Source: PRDV01 sp963710865 (lineage in GTDB: Bacteria > Babelota > Babeliae > Babelales > Babelaceae). Taken from it: 64,000 nucleotides of DNA. Made by a program: the position numbers and the translations under genes. Location: positions 310,001-374,000 of the forward strand of contig CAVQBR010000002.1 in NCBI GenBank assembly GCA_963710865.1, read 5' to 3'. Shown piece by piece: positions 42,905 through 52,001 of this stretch (the stretch's first letter is position 1; each line of letters opens with the position of its first letter). Under the pieces are notes generated by a model. The model ran no database searches, had not been told where the DNA came from, and saw nothing but the letters and a program-made list of their open reading frames with translations.

Positions 42905-44350
42905 CTACCTGACTCGGAAACTCTCAAATTGCCAGATATCTTCTGGAGAAGTTACCGACAGCCCTTTATATAAGCTCGGATGGCTCAATGAACGAGGATT
43001 CCAGTCAGTTTGACGAGAAGTACAGGTGCCTAAATAAAGATTGGCAACAGAGAGTATCTCTTTGTAGGGAAGATCATCGGGAACTTTCAGTCCCTCGCGA
43101 GGATGAGCTATCATCCAGGCAAGAGCACCAAGCATCGATGCTGCAACTTGTAGGGTTGTAGCATTTTGTCCGGGACCTATAAGCTTGCGTGTTTCATGAA
43201 TCGTTAATTCTGAACCGGTCCACCATCCGTTCAGATCGTGACCGAGAAGTAGTACGCCTACGTGGTCTGCACCATCAATAATATCATCGTACATCATACG
43301 TTGATCTGCTTGCAACTCAAAGTTCCCCATGCGCAATTCACGCAATGAGGCAAGGGCTGCATCACAGGGAAGGTATACGTAATGAACTGTAGGGCGATAA
43401 AGCATACCATCATTCATAACCGTAAAATGCCGACTGATAGTAAACGCTTCACCATGACGGATAAGACATCCGATAATTTCTCCGGTGGGCACCCATGAAC
43501 GCATAAGTGTTATCATGCCCATTTGATGCAAAAAGATTTGATTCTTAGGCCCATGCAATGGCAGCTCAGCTCCTTCAGGCACCGTACGCTCATGTGTTCC
43601 CCAGCCTATTTCTGCTGGTGCTGTTGCTTCCTCATGAAACCCCGGAATCGACCAGGTATTAACAAACTGGTTAACCCGTTTTGGTTCACAGGTAATTTGG
43701 TCATCCCGCTCCGAAATATGAATAACTTTCGTACCTGTCAAATACGCCAGCTCCGGAAATGCCCCATCGGCTAATGCACGCTCTAGAGCACATCGTTTAA
43801 TACGATCGGTTGTTGTCTGCATTATCTGGGTAGTAATCTCTTCGAGAGCCTGTTTCGTCCAATGGCTCACCAGCCCCGGATTAGCCCCATGCTCTATCAC
43901 CGCTGTTGGTCCGTTTGAAGACCATTGTTGAGCTCGTTCTTTTAAGGCAAGATGACGACTATACAGTGCCTTGTCGACCAGACTTCCGGTCCCCTCTTGA
44001 TGAGATTCAGGCCAGTTCTCAAGGGCAGTATTAATATATAAGACTTCATTGTTATGACACCAGCCAATAAGATCGGCCGACTGAACATTCACCGATAGAT
44101 CAATCAATAGACCTCCAGGAGAGAGATGAGTACGCAAGCAGTCCTGATAATTCCCCTTTGTAATCTCATGCGTAGCAAAGCGAGCTCCCCGTTCAATAAG
44201 GGGCTTCATACTTTCACGCATATCACGGGCATCGAGAATCTGTATCTTCGTAAAATCAACATCAAGATGCTTTATAAGAAGCAGCTGAAAGCATTGGGAT
44301 ACAGCACCTGCGCCAAGAATAAGAATGTCTCCAGTAAATGGTATCTTCAT
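42905..44350 (-). CDS. hss: homospermidine synthase
   Basis: The ATG at 44350 (MKIPFTGDILILGAGAVSQC) has GGAG about 8 bases upstream and is preferred to an ATG 24 bases earlier. The 481-residue protein has an N-terminal Rossmann motif LILGAGAVSQ, AVIEHGANPGLVSHW and HGPKNQIFLHQMG, typical of bacterial homospermidine synthase (saccharopine-dehydrogenase superfamily). The reaction joins two putrescines, or putrescine and spermidine, with NAD+ as redox cofactor. No ornithine or arginine decarboxylase is in the window, so putrescine may come from the host (inference). Confidence 0.9.
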   Translation of the reverse strand: MKIPFTGDILILGAGAVSQCFQLLLIKHLDVDFTKIQILDARDMRESMKPLIERGARFATHEITKGNYQDCLRTHLSPGGLLIDLSVNVQSADLIGWCHNNEVLYINTALENWPESHQEGTGSLVDKALYSRHLALKERAQQWSSNGPTAVIEHGANPGLVSHWTKQALEEITTQIMQTTTDRIKRCALERALADGAFPELAYLTGTKVIHISERDDQITCEPKRVNQFVNTWSIPGFHEEATAPAEIGWGTHERTVPEGAELPLHGPKNQIFLHQMGMITLMRSWVPTGEIIGCLIRHGEAFTISRHFTVMNDGMLYRPTVHYVYLPCDAALASLRELRMGNFELQADQRMMYDDIIDGADHVGVLLLGHDLNGWWTGSELTIHETRKLIGPGQNATTLQVAASMLGALAWMIAHPREGLKVPDDLPYKEILSVANLYLGTCTSRQTDWNPRSLSHPSLYKGLSVTSPEDIWQFESFRVR

Positions 44351-45030
44351 TGCTTTTCTCCTTCTCTTTATCATAGCTCAGCTCGAGTCATATTTGCAAT
44401 AGTTTTGAAATTTTTCTGCACGAAGCTGCGCACTCTGGACAAGACCTCTTGCAGGCAAGCTCAGACGAGTGTATAGAGTATCTAGCAGACAAGCATTACA
44501 GCACAAAAGATTTTCCTGTAGGTACAAACTCACAGCTCTATCACTGCATGGGGAGTCTTACAATTGTCTTTTGATAATCTTCAAAAAATTATTGGCGAGC
44601 AGGAAGAAAAAATAAAACGATCATCAGTTGGTCATGATCCACAAGCTCAAGTTTCATGACTGAGAAAAAAGCATTTCAGGGATATAAGCTCCAGAAAGTG
44701 CCAGCGGACGATAGCTTGAGCCAGTCTTTGTAGGAGCAAACCTTTAAATGCACAACTGCTTACCTCTTCCTCTTTCTGCGATATCTATTTTTGGCTATAT
44801 GACGGCATAATTGCTTAAAGCCTCAGAGCCCAATAATTTATTCATCTCGTCTATTGATTTATGAATGTCAGTTAATTTACACTAATTAAAACGAGAAAAA
44901 ACCGTGAGGTGAAAGCAAATAATACAAAAACATTTTTTTAAAGAAATGCGTGCCGCTTTCACGATGCTTTCGATACAATTTAAGCATCATGATAGCAAAA
45001 AAAGAAAACAGTTTTTAATGAGGAACCACA
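44351..45030. other. 680-base region, mostly empty, possible coding relic
   Basis: No complete gene. On the plus strand a frame without a start (about 44390-44570) reads like protein (AAHSGQDLLQASSDECIEYL, then ADKHYSTKDFPVG). It is followed in the next frame (about 44550-44660) by FDNLQKIIGEQEEKIKRSSV and a TGA. Together they could be a frameshifted relic of unknown family. The last 300 bases are AT-rich and should hold the promoter of the next gene. Confidence 0.35.
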
Positions 45031-46896
45031 ATGTATTACCTATTTATATCAATACTAAGCTTAATAAGCTTCGCACATTTTTCAGGAGTTGAAGCAACTC
45101 AGCCCAACGAGAGAATCACAAGCAGTACCCTTAAGGCTCCTTCTTCATGCTATACGGTAGGAATTGATAGCGCATCTACTCCTCCTTCTCTTGCATGTAC
45201 TGCTGATGGTAAGATTATCGCAACAGTAAATGATTCAACCGAAACCGATACCGTCTATTTTTATTTGACCGACGCAAATTCTACTACTCTCATTATGCCC
45301 GGAACTTACATGAGCACTGAATTTCAGGCTACCTTTTCTGGTCTGGTGGCAACAACCTATACCCTTCAAGCCGTAGTTAGTTCTGCTGGTAGCTGTTGTG
45401 TTACCAACTGCCTGTCCGTTAACTTTGCACCGCCAGAGGAAAGCTCTTGTTGCGCTCTGGGTTTTTTTGGAGATAGCGGGTTCATTGATGGTTCCTTTAC
45501 AGTGGCAGCATTTCCATCATTACAGATTAGCGAATTGGCGAATATACCATTTAAGTTACACTATGAATGGCATTCGGACTTTAATCCATTCATCTTAGGA
45601 TCGGGTGCAGTGTTAACAATGCCCAGTCTCCCTCTGACCTGGGCTTTTACCGTATATGGAAGTGGACCAGGCTGTTGCATGTCTGCAGATCCCAATATTA
45701 ATGACCCTTTTCCATCTTGTGTGTCTACAGATCTCGTATTGAAAATCGACTCCATTACATCTCCTTCGTCGCCCTGCGCCTACGATGGTTCAATAACGGT
45801 AAGTAGCCCACAATCAGCGAATGGCTTACCTACCATTTACTACCTAACAGATAGATATTCATCAGTATCTATCTTAGATAATAGCGGTGAAGGTGCTACA
45901 TTTTATAATCTTACCGCAGGGGAATATTATTTATATGTAGTAATTACGAAAGGTATTAATTATGGACTTGGCTGTATAAGCAATTGCTATACACAAACAC
46001 TGACAGCTGCAGATTTCACCTCTACTTTAACTATTTGCCCAGTAACTAATCAATGTGGTAACTACGTGACACTTGTAGCAATTCCGGGCAGTAGCAACAC
46101 AACACCTTCCACAAATTGTTTTATACAGAATTTTGTCTGGCTAATGCAAGATAGCAATGGCACCAATTGCGTTGTAGGGACAGGTCCAACACTAACTGTT
46201 GCCACTCCTGGCACGTATACGGTCACTGGAACTGTTCCTAACAATACGCTTGATTGTACACCCACTACTTACGTACAATCAAATCCTCTTCCGGTAACCC
46301 TCAGTACGTGCACCACTCCTACGACGTGCCCTGTAACTATCTGCGGAAATACCAATGTTTGCGCAGGAAATGAAATAAAACTTTGTGTGGTAGGCATTGA
46401 TGATCCTAGCGACTATACCATTAGCTGGGCAGGGGATTGTTGCCCAGAAGACAACTGCACAGGCCCGACGCTTACCTTCAAACCTACAACAGGGGGTATG
46501 TGCTGCGTTACGGTAACAAATAATAGCACCAACTGCTCTTCAACTACGTGCTTGCAGTATACCGTTAATAACCCACCATCAATCTGCGTCCAAGATGTAT
46601 GTATTTGCGCAGGCGACACTCTTATGCTAGAAATCTGTGCTACATCAGATCTTGCTAGCTGTTGTCCGAGCACTACTGCAAAGCTTATCGTAACAGGTCC
46701 AGCGAGCTTTAGCTACAGCGGGCCAATTACGCTCAATGATACTAAACCAGTTGTAGTCCCAGTAACAAGCTATGCAACTGCCGCAAATGCAGGCTGCTAT
46801 TACGTAACGGTTGTTGACGCAAACGGCTGTGTCGCTACAAACCTCAAACAACCTGCACGAATTGTTGTTGTTCCCTGCTGCCCATCTCAGAACTAA
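45031..46896 (+). CDS. large Cys-rich exported repeat protein, paralog 3
   Basis: This 621-residue protein has a signal peptide (MYYLFISILSLISFAHFSGVEA) behind GAGGAACC. It shows the same order of modules as the genes at 18105 and 20182: an ACTADGKIIATV module with YFYLTDANSTTLI, a second one with SPCAYDGSITVSS and IYYLTDRYSSVSI, then NQCGNYVTLVAIPG with FVWLMQDSN. It has an additional CPVTICGNTNVCAG/CCVTVTNNS Cys-rich module, and the C-terminal GPASFSYSGPITLND...NAGCYYVTVVDANGC. It ends with its own strong terminator. Function unknown, probably an extracellular disulfide-rich adhesin or coat. Confidence 0.75.
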   Translation: MYYLFISILSLISFAHFSGVEATQPNERITSSTLKAPSSCYTVGIDSASTPPSLACTADGKIIATVNDSTETDTVYFYLTDANSTTLIMPGTYMSTEFQATFSGLVATTYTLQAVVSSAGSCCVTNCLSVNFAPPEESSCCALGFFGDSGFIDGSFTVAAFPSLQISELANIPFKLHYEWHSDFNPFILGSGAVLTMPSLPLTWAFTVYGSGPGCCMSADPNINDPFPSCVSTDLVLKIDSITSPSSPCAYDGSITVSSPQSANGLPTIYYLTDRYSSVSILDNSGEGATFYNLTAGEYYLYVVITKGINYGLGCISNCYTQTLTAADFTSTLTICPVTNQCGNYVTLVAIPGSSNTTPSTNCFIQNFVWLMQDSNGTNCVVGTGPTLTVATPGTYTVTGTVPNNTLDCTPTTYVQSNPLPVTLSTCTTPTTCPVTICGNTNVCAGNEIKLCVVGIDDPSDYTISWAGDCCPEDNCTGPTLTFKPTTGGMCCVTVTNNSTNCSSTTCLQYTVNNPPSICVQDVCICAGDTLMLEICATSDLASCCPSTTAKLIVTGPASFSYSGPITLNDTKPVVVPVTSYATAANAGCYYVTVVDANGCVATNLKQPARIVVVPCCPSQN

Positions 46897-46906
46897 TCTA
46901 TTCTTG

Positions 46907-46932
46907 GGGACCAGTTTGACTGGTCCCTTTTT
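46907..46932 (+). terminator. rho-independent terminator
   Basis: GGGACCAG-TTTGA-CTGGTCCC (8-bp perfect stem) followed by TTTTT. Confidence 0.93.
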
Positions 46933-46957
46933 ATCGTACGTGTCAGTAGATTGTCAC

Positions 46958-48826
46958 TCAAATAGATGATGGCTCGGAGCCAATGAGAGCGTAAACAGTT
47001 TGAATCAGCGCAACATGATCTATCTGATGATAAGCACGCAGCTCTTCAGGCTTACCTGAGCGAGACAGCTCTTTTACTGCAAGTAGCTCAATAGTTATCT
47101 GTTGATCGCGCAAAGCATAACAAACAGCCTCTCCCAGGCCACCTTGTAGGAAATGGTCTTCGACCGTAATAAGACGAGATTTAGATTTTTTTGCTAGACG
47201 TATGAGCGTTTCTGCATCGATAGGTTTAATACTATACAGATCGATAATAGACACTGAAATGTTATTTTTTTGCAACTCCTCATACGCCTTGAGCGCTTCA
47301 AAGACGGTAATGCCAGCAGCTACGATACAAGCAACATCCTGATCTGATTCTCGTAGCACTTTACACCCTCCGAGCATAAAAGGCTCACCTGGATCATAGA
47401 TAACAGGAGTCTCAGAGCGGGTAAGCCGGAGATAACTCATCCCTGGATGATTAACCATCATAAGCATACAAGCATAGGTGCTCACCGCATCACAAGGATA
47501 GAGTACTACTGAGTCAGGAATAGATCGCATCATCGCAATATCCTCAAGGCCCATTTGAGAGGGACCATCTTGTCCGATCGATACTCCAGCATGAGTTCCA
47601 ATCAATCGCAAAGGTGATCGGCCAATCGCCGCCATACGAATCTGATCATGAGCTCTTGTTAAAAAACAAGCAAACGTAGAACTAAAAGGAATGAAATGAC
47701 GTGAAGCAAATCCGGTTGCCATACCAATCATATTTTGCTCAGCAACAAAGCACTGAAAAAATCGTTTGGGAAACTTTTTCTCAAATAGTTCGGCGTAGGT
47801 TGAGTTCTTTACTTCAGCGTCTAAGCTCACCACCGAGGGGGCATACTCACCAAGGAGGGCGAGGGTCTCACCAAAAGCTCTTCGCGTAGCAAGCGAACCT
47901 CCTTTGACATAGGGGCATACGGGTAACTGTACCATCACAGTTTCATGAGTCCTCACTATCTGTTTCACCGGGGCAATCTCAAACTCATACTGGGCAACGT
48001 CATGAAACCTCTGCTCCATACCCTTGAGAAGTTCAGGCAATTGAGTCGCTGAAAACGCCTTACCATGGTAGCCCGGTTTATCCTCTATACCGGTTAGTCC
48101 GTAGCCCTTAATAGTATATGCTATAATAACGGTAGGCAGCTCTGTACTCGTGTGAGCTTCTTGAAATGCTTTGATAATCGCATCCATATCATGACCATTA
48201 ATCACAATCGTGTTCCAGCCAAATGCTTTCCAGCGAGCTTCATGCTTACGAGCATGATGATCATCAATTGTTTCAGTACTTTGGCCTAGTCTATTAAGAT
48301 CTACAATAGCAATAAGATGGTGTACCTTATAATAAGCAGCAAGCTCAATCGCTTCCCACACAGAACCTTCCGTCATCTCACTATCTCCAAGGAGGACATA
48401 CGTATAAAACGAATGAGCACTCAAACGTGCACTTAGTGTCATACCAAGACCATAGGAGAGACCACAACCCAGAGATCCTGTAGCAACATCGATATACGAA
48501 AATCTCGGAGTTGGATGACCTTCAAGGGTGGACTGAAAGGTGCGAAGCCCCATAAGTTCATCGAACGTAAGAACACCAAGCTCCTCATATGCGGCATAGA
48601 GCACCGGTGCTGCATGCCCCTTTGAGAGGATAAACCTATCATTTTGTGGATTATCTGGATCGGCGGGATCGAATTTCATGACTGAGAAAAAGAGTGCTGC
48701 AACGATATCAGCTGCTGAAAGCGCAGACGTCGGATGACCAGAACCCGCCTTCGTGGTTGACTGCAATGACAAGACGCGCAATCTATAGGCTCGGGCCCGC
48801 AACTGAATGAGTACTTCTGTGTCCAT
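46958..48826 (-). CDS. tkt: transketolase
   Basis: This 622-residue thiamine-diphosphate enzyme moves two-carbon units between sugar phosphates. The N-terminal domain has TTKAGSGHPTSALSAAD, ILSKGHAAPVLYAAY, and the ThDP site LLGDSEMTEGSVWEA with DLNRLGQST (a D-x-N variant). The pyrimidine domain has FVAEQNMIGMATGFA (catalytic Glu), and a C-terminal domain is present. Length and arrangement match the shorter, mammalian/archaeal-fusion type rather than the 660-residue E. coli type. It provides pentoses from glycolytic intermediates, in line with glk and pgi nearby. Confidence 0.96.
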   Translation of the reverse strand: MDTEVLIQLRARAYRLRVLSLQSTTKAGSGHPTSALSAADIVAALFFSVMKFDPADPDNPQNDRFILSKGHAAPVLYAAYEELGVLTFDELMGLRTFQSTLEGHPTPRFSYIDVATGSLGCGLSYGLGMTLSARLSAHSFYTYVLLGDSEMTEGSVWEAIELAAYYKVHHLIAIVDLNRLGQSTETIDDHHARKHEARWKAFGWNTIVINGHDMDAIIKAFQEAHTSTELPTVIIAYTIKGYGLTGIEDKPGYHGKAFSATQLPELLKGMEQRFHDVAQYEFEIAPVKQIVRTHETVMVQLPVCPYVKGGSLATRRAFGETLALLGEYAPSVVSLDAEVKNSTYAELFEKKFPKRFFQCFVAEQNMIGMATGFASRHFIPFSSTFACFLTRAHDQIRMAAIGRSPLRLIGTHAGVSIGQDGPSQMGLEDIAMMRSIPDSVVLYPCDAVSTYACMLMMVNHPGMSYLRLTRSETPVIYDPGEPFMLGGCKVLRESDQDVACIVAAGITVFEALKAYEELQKNNISVSIIDLYSIKPIDAETLIRLAKKSKSRLITVEDHFLQGGLGEAVCYALRDQQITIELLAVKELSRSGKPEELRAYHQIDHVALIQTVYALIGSEPSSI

Positions 48827-48891
48827 ACCATCTTCCTTTTTATGTACTATTCACTATACTACATTCCCATAATCCAATATAGAGTTTTTTC

Positions 48892-49800
48892 ATGAAACGT
48901 TTACATCGGTTGAGCAGCCAACTTCTTACCTACTTCCATACGCAGCTGTTTATAACGCTCATCTCGTTGCCGCTCCTCCTTTCGTGGGGATTACCAATTT
49001 CTCTTGCGAGCATAGTCGGAAACCTTCTCTTCGCACCAGTCCTGAGCGCCGTTCTCCTTCTTGCTTCACTCATCTTTTTTGGAGAGCTCTTTTCGCTCCC
49101 CACGACCCTTCTCACTCTCATATTTGAATGGATTACTCACGGATGGTTCAGTCTCCTCACCAGGGGAAGTCCCTCCTGGCTCTGGTCAGCTCCTCAGCCC
49201 TCTTTTACAGCAGGGGTGCTTATCCTTGCCCTACCATTTGCAATTGTACACTGCAGGTGGCTAAAAAACAGACTCCTCAATACTGGAGCACTTTTTGCTC
49301 TCCTTACCGTCGCTTGCCTCAGCCTCAGCTGGTTCATAGATACAGGGATTGCCACTATTCCTTATCATTCAAAAGAGCTTACACTCGTAAAAGGTCCGCA
49401 TACTGCTCTCATCGATCCTGGGGTCCTTTCCCAGAAGGGAGCTCCTCACTGGGTAGCAACTACCCTTGTTCCTACTCTTCGCAAAAAAGGAATCTCACAC
49501 ATCACTACCCTTGTCTGCCTCACTCCATCAATAACTACATTTCAGGCTATTGCCTGCTTAATCGATGCCTTACCCGTTTTGCACCTCTCTATACCTGCTT
49601 TTGAGACTCAGAGAAGTTCTCGTATATGGTCATCCTGGGAAAAAGTACTCGCTCGCGTTCAACACATCAGTTCCTTCAAGCACAACCTGCTCATTGACCT
49701 GGGAACAACTCAGCTGACACTCTCTCCTGAGAAGCTCATAACAAAAAACAGGCTCACGTACATGACCTACAGACACCAACTGAACAGCACCGCAGTTTAA
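48892..49800 (+). CDS. short ComEC/Rec2-like membrane protein
   Basis: This 302-residue protein starts near TATAGAGTTTTTTCATG, a weak ribosome site. The N-terminal half is four or more membrane helices with ISLASIVGNLLFAPVLSAVLLLASLIFFGE, the pattern at the end of the ComEC 'competence' domain (SPLAxxxNLLxxP). The C-terminal half (about 165-290) resembles a stripped metallo-beta-lactamase-type domain (LTLVKGPHTALIDPG, then LIDLGTTQLTLSP). The HxHxDH motif is not present. Full ComEC is about 700 residues. This may be a truncated or specialised version. Confidence 0.55.
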   Translation: MKRLHRLSSQLLTYFHTQLFITLISLPLLLSWGLPISLASIVGNLLFAPVLSAVLLLASLIFFGELFSLPTTLLTLIFEWITHGWFSLLTRGSPSWLWSAPQPSFTAGVLILALPFAIVHCRWLKNRLLNTGALFALLTVACLSLSWFIDTGIATIPYHSKELTLVKGPHTALIDPGVLSQKGAPHWVATTLVPTLRKKGISHITTLVCLTPSITTFQAIACLIDALPVLHLSIPAFETQRSSRIWSSWEKVLARVQHISSFKHNLLIDLGTTQLTLSPEKLITKNRLTYMTYRHQLNSTAV

Positions 49801-49813
49801 ATTCAAAAAAATA

Positions 49814-49843
49814 TTGTTTTTGCCCAGGAAGAAACGTTATACT
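49814..49843 (+). promoter_or_regulatory. sigma-70-type promoter
   Basis: TTGTTT (49814-49819), 18-base spacer, TATACT (49838-49843), 33 bases before the ATG of the small exported protein. Confidence 0.5.
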
Positions 49844-49876
49844 GTAAATAGGAGTAAATACAAAAAAAGGAGTATT

Positions 49877-50074
49877 ATGAAACAGATTGTAACAGCGATG
49901 GCATTAGCGCTCGTGATCTCTGGATCGACTCTACCTGAAGGAATCGACCCAAAGACCCTCGAAGTTACTGGCTCTCAAAAAAAACCACAAGTTCCTGAAA
50001 ATGAATGGCGACAACCAAAGCTTACCTTCTTGGTAGAAACAGCTGAATCAACAGGCCCCTTACTAACACTTTAA
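49877..50074 (+). CDS. small exported protein
   Basis: The ATG at 49877 has AAAGGAG upstream and begins a signal-type N-terminus (MKQIVTAMALALVISGS). The 65-residue product continues PEGIDPKTLEVTGSQKKP and ends STGPLLTL. No family recognised. It lies 13 bases ahead of the DJ-1 gene and shares its transcript. Confidence 0.6.
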   Translation: MKQIVTAMALALVISGSTLPEGIDPKTLEVTGSQKKPQVPENEWRQPKLTFLVETAESTGPLLTL

Positions 50075-50087
50075 GAAAGAGTTTACT

Positions 50088-50612
50088 ATGAAACAAAAAA
50101 AGGTCGTTCTCCTTATTGCCCATGATGGGTACCAACAGGTTGAATATGGCGTTACCCTCGAAATTCTCGCCAGTGAAAACATCCATGTCATAACGGCAAG
50201 CGATGAAGCTGGGGTAGCATTTGCGAAAGATTCATCATCAACGAATGTTGATATCACGGTTCAACAAATTCTCCCTATGGAAATCGATGGGCTGTTTCTT
50301 ATCGGTGGGCCGGGCGCACTTACCTGTTTAGACACTGAACCAGTACACCAACTCCTGCAAAATATGATGGCACTTAATAAACCTTATGGAGCAATCTGCA
50401 TTGCAACTCGCATCCTCGCCTTTGCACAGGTATTAGGAGGCAAAAAGGCAACAGGCTGGAATGAAGATCACGAGCTTGAAGCTCTTTACAAGAGAAGCGC
50501 AGCCACCTATGTTCATGAGCCAGTCGTCATTGACCATAACCTCGTAACTGCTACCGGACCGGAGGCAGCACAGGCATTTGCCCAAGCAATATTGAAGGTA
50601 CTCGCTCAGTAA
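50088..50612 (+). CDS. DJ-1/PfpI-family protein
   Basis: This 174-residue protein has an N-terminal VVLLIAHDGYQQVEYGVTLEIL (with the conserved Glu in QQVEY), IGGPGALTCLDTE, and the nucleophile elbow AICIATRIL (Cys near residue 105). Family members are deglycases/chaperones or cysteine-redox sensors. The exact activity is uncertain. Start ATG, second gene of a two-gene operon. Confidence 0.92.
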   Translation: MKQKKVVLLIAHDGYQQVEYGVTLEILASENIHVITASDEAGVAFAKDSSSTNVDITVQQILPMEIDGLFLIGGPGALTCLDTEPVHQLLQNMMALNKPYGAICIATRILAFAQVLGGKKATGWNEDHELEALYKRSAATYVHEPVVIDHNLVTATGPEAAQAFAQAILKVLAQ

Positions 50613-50657
50613 AGTTGAGTATGTTCACCGCTCTCTTTAACGAACATAAATTCATGT

Positions 50658-50687
50658 GATCTCTTTTGGAAGTTTTCAAAAGAGATC
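50658..50687. terminator. hairpin between convergent genes
   Basis: GATCTCTTTTG/CAAAAGAGATC (11 bp) with an 8-base loop, between the DJ-1 gene and convergent pgi. The stem itself contains the only T-runs, so it may stop transcription from either side. Confidence 0.45.
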
Positions 50688-50747
50688 CTGTCTTCGCAAA
50701 AGTGGTAAAAACTGATAGCTGAAGCAGAAACTGATATCTTTTGGGCA

Positions 50748-52001
50748 CTATTTACCCATAAAATGACGGGCACTTTCTTTATAGAGTTCAACAGCAGGTT
50801 GATCAAAGGGATTAATATATAACAGACGCCCTAATACTATCGTCTCGATCATCTTCATCATCATCCACCGACCGAGTGAGTAAGGATCTTTTTGTGGAAG
50901 TACCGTACTCATAAATGGTCTTCCCTCTCGTTTATAAGTAGCCATAACTCCTTGCAAAAGAGCATGCTTTATAAAAGTGACCGAAGATCCTCCAAGCCCT
51001 TGAACGAGGTTCGTCAATGCTGTATCAGGAACAATGAGCTCTTCTGGCTCATTCTTAACAGATACAAATGTCGTAATTCTATTACGAGGACCGGCCAAAT
51101 AGAGCTGAATAACCGAATGTAAATCGACCGTTCCGAGTGAAACGGTAGGGGTAATGCCAACTTCGAGGACTGTTCCGTCGCACGCATACTTTTTCCCGAG
51201 GCTTTCACCAATGAGCTGCTTATACCAATTGCCGAGCATAGCAAGTTCAGGTGAGAACAAAAACAGATCATGAATCAGATAACCTATCTTATAATGACTA
51301 TAGATTGTAGCTGCACTCAATCCCGCTTCCCGCGGACTCGCTACACATTCAGCAGCACCAGCACAAAAGGCATCTGCATCTATACCAAGCATCATAAGCG
51401 GAAACAGCCCAACCGCAGTAAACACCGAAAACCTTCCTCCTATCTGCGGTTCGATCGTCAACAATTGACAGCCCAGCGTACGAGCATAATTCTCAAGGGC
51501 AGAACCCCTATCAGTAATCATAATAAGATAGTTTGTATAGTCATGTGGATGAAATGCTTTCAATAGCTCAAGAAAAAGTGCTCCATTAATAAGCGTCTCA
51601 ACAGTCGTACCCGACTTACTAATAATACAGAGAAGGAGTCTCCCTCCGCGTTCTAATTCATTACGAACCAAATGCAGCAAGGCTTGATTTACCTCATCAT
51701 CAATGGTATCAGCACAGTAAAAACGTACCGGCTCAGTCTCATTCCCATAAATTCCATGCAATGCCTGTACAAGTGCTTGAGCTCCTTGAGCAGACCCCCC
51801 TATTCCAACGAGCAAAAAAAGGGTTGGCTTGAGCTCTTTCATCCGCTCAGCCGTCTGCTTTACAGTTACTATTGCAGCCTTATCAGAGGGTGCTCGAAGA
51901 GCACCAACAGGTGTCTCATAGCCACGAGAAAGATCTTCTTGGAGAGCCTGCAGGTCCTCATCAGGGAAAACAGACGGAACAAGGCCGTGAATTTCAATCA
52001 T
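50748..52001 (-). CDS. pgi: glucose-6-phosphate isomerase
   Basis: This 417-residue enzyme interconverts glucose 6-phosphate and fructose 6-phosphate. Visible are VGIGGSAQGAQAL (phosphate loop), IISKSGTTVETL (SIS fold phosphate-binding Ser/Thr), the PGI signature IEPQIGGRFSVFTAVGLFPL, and QLIGESLGKKYACDG. It is shorter than the E. coli enzyme (549), as in Firmicutes-type forms. Translation is coupled to glk by a 4-base overlap. Confidence 0.96.
   Translation of the reverse strand: MIEIHGLVPSVFPDEDLQALQEDLSRGYETPVGALRAPSDKAAIVTVKQTAERMKELKPTLFLLVGIGGSAQGAQALVQALHGIYGNETEPVRFYCADTIDDEVNQALLHLVRNELERGGRLLLCIISKSGTTVETLINGALFLELLKAFHPHDYTNYLIMITDRGSALENYARTLGCQLLTIEPQIGGRFSVFTAVGLFPLMMLGIDADAFCAGAAECVASPREAGLSAATIYSHYKIGYLIHDLFLFSPELAMLGNWYKQLIGESLGKKYACDGTVLEVGITPTVSLGTVDLHSVIQLYLAGPRNRITTFVSVKNEPEELIVPDTALTNLVQGLGGSSVTFIKHALLQGVMATYKREGRPFMSTVLPQKDPYSLGRWMMMKMIETIVLGRLLYINPFDQPAVELYKESARHFMGK

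Noticed and set aside
44390..44660. Start-less frames reading like protein
   Set aside because: No start, two different frames, and no family; recorded under the 44351-45030 region as a possible relic only.
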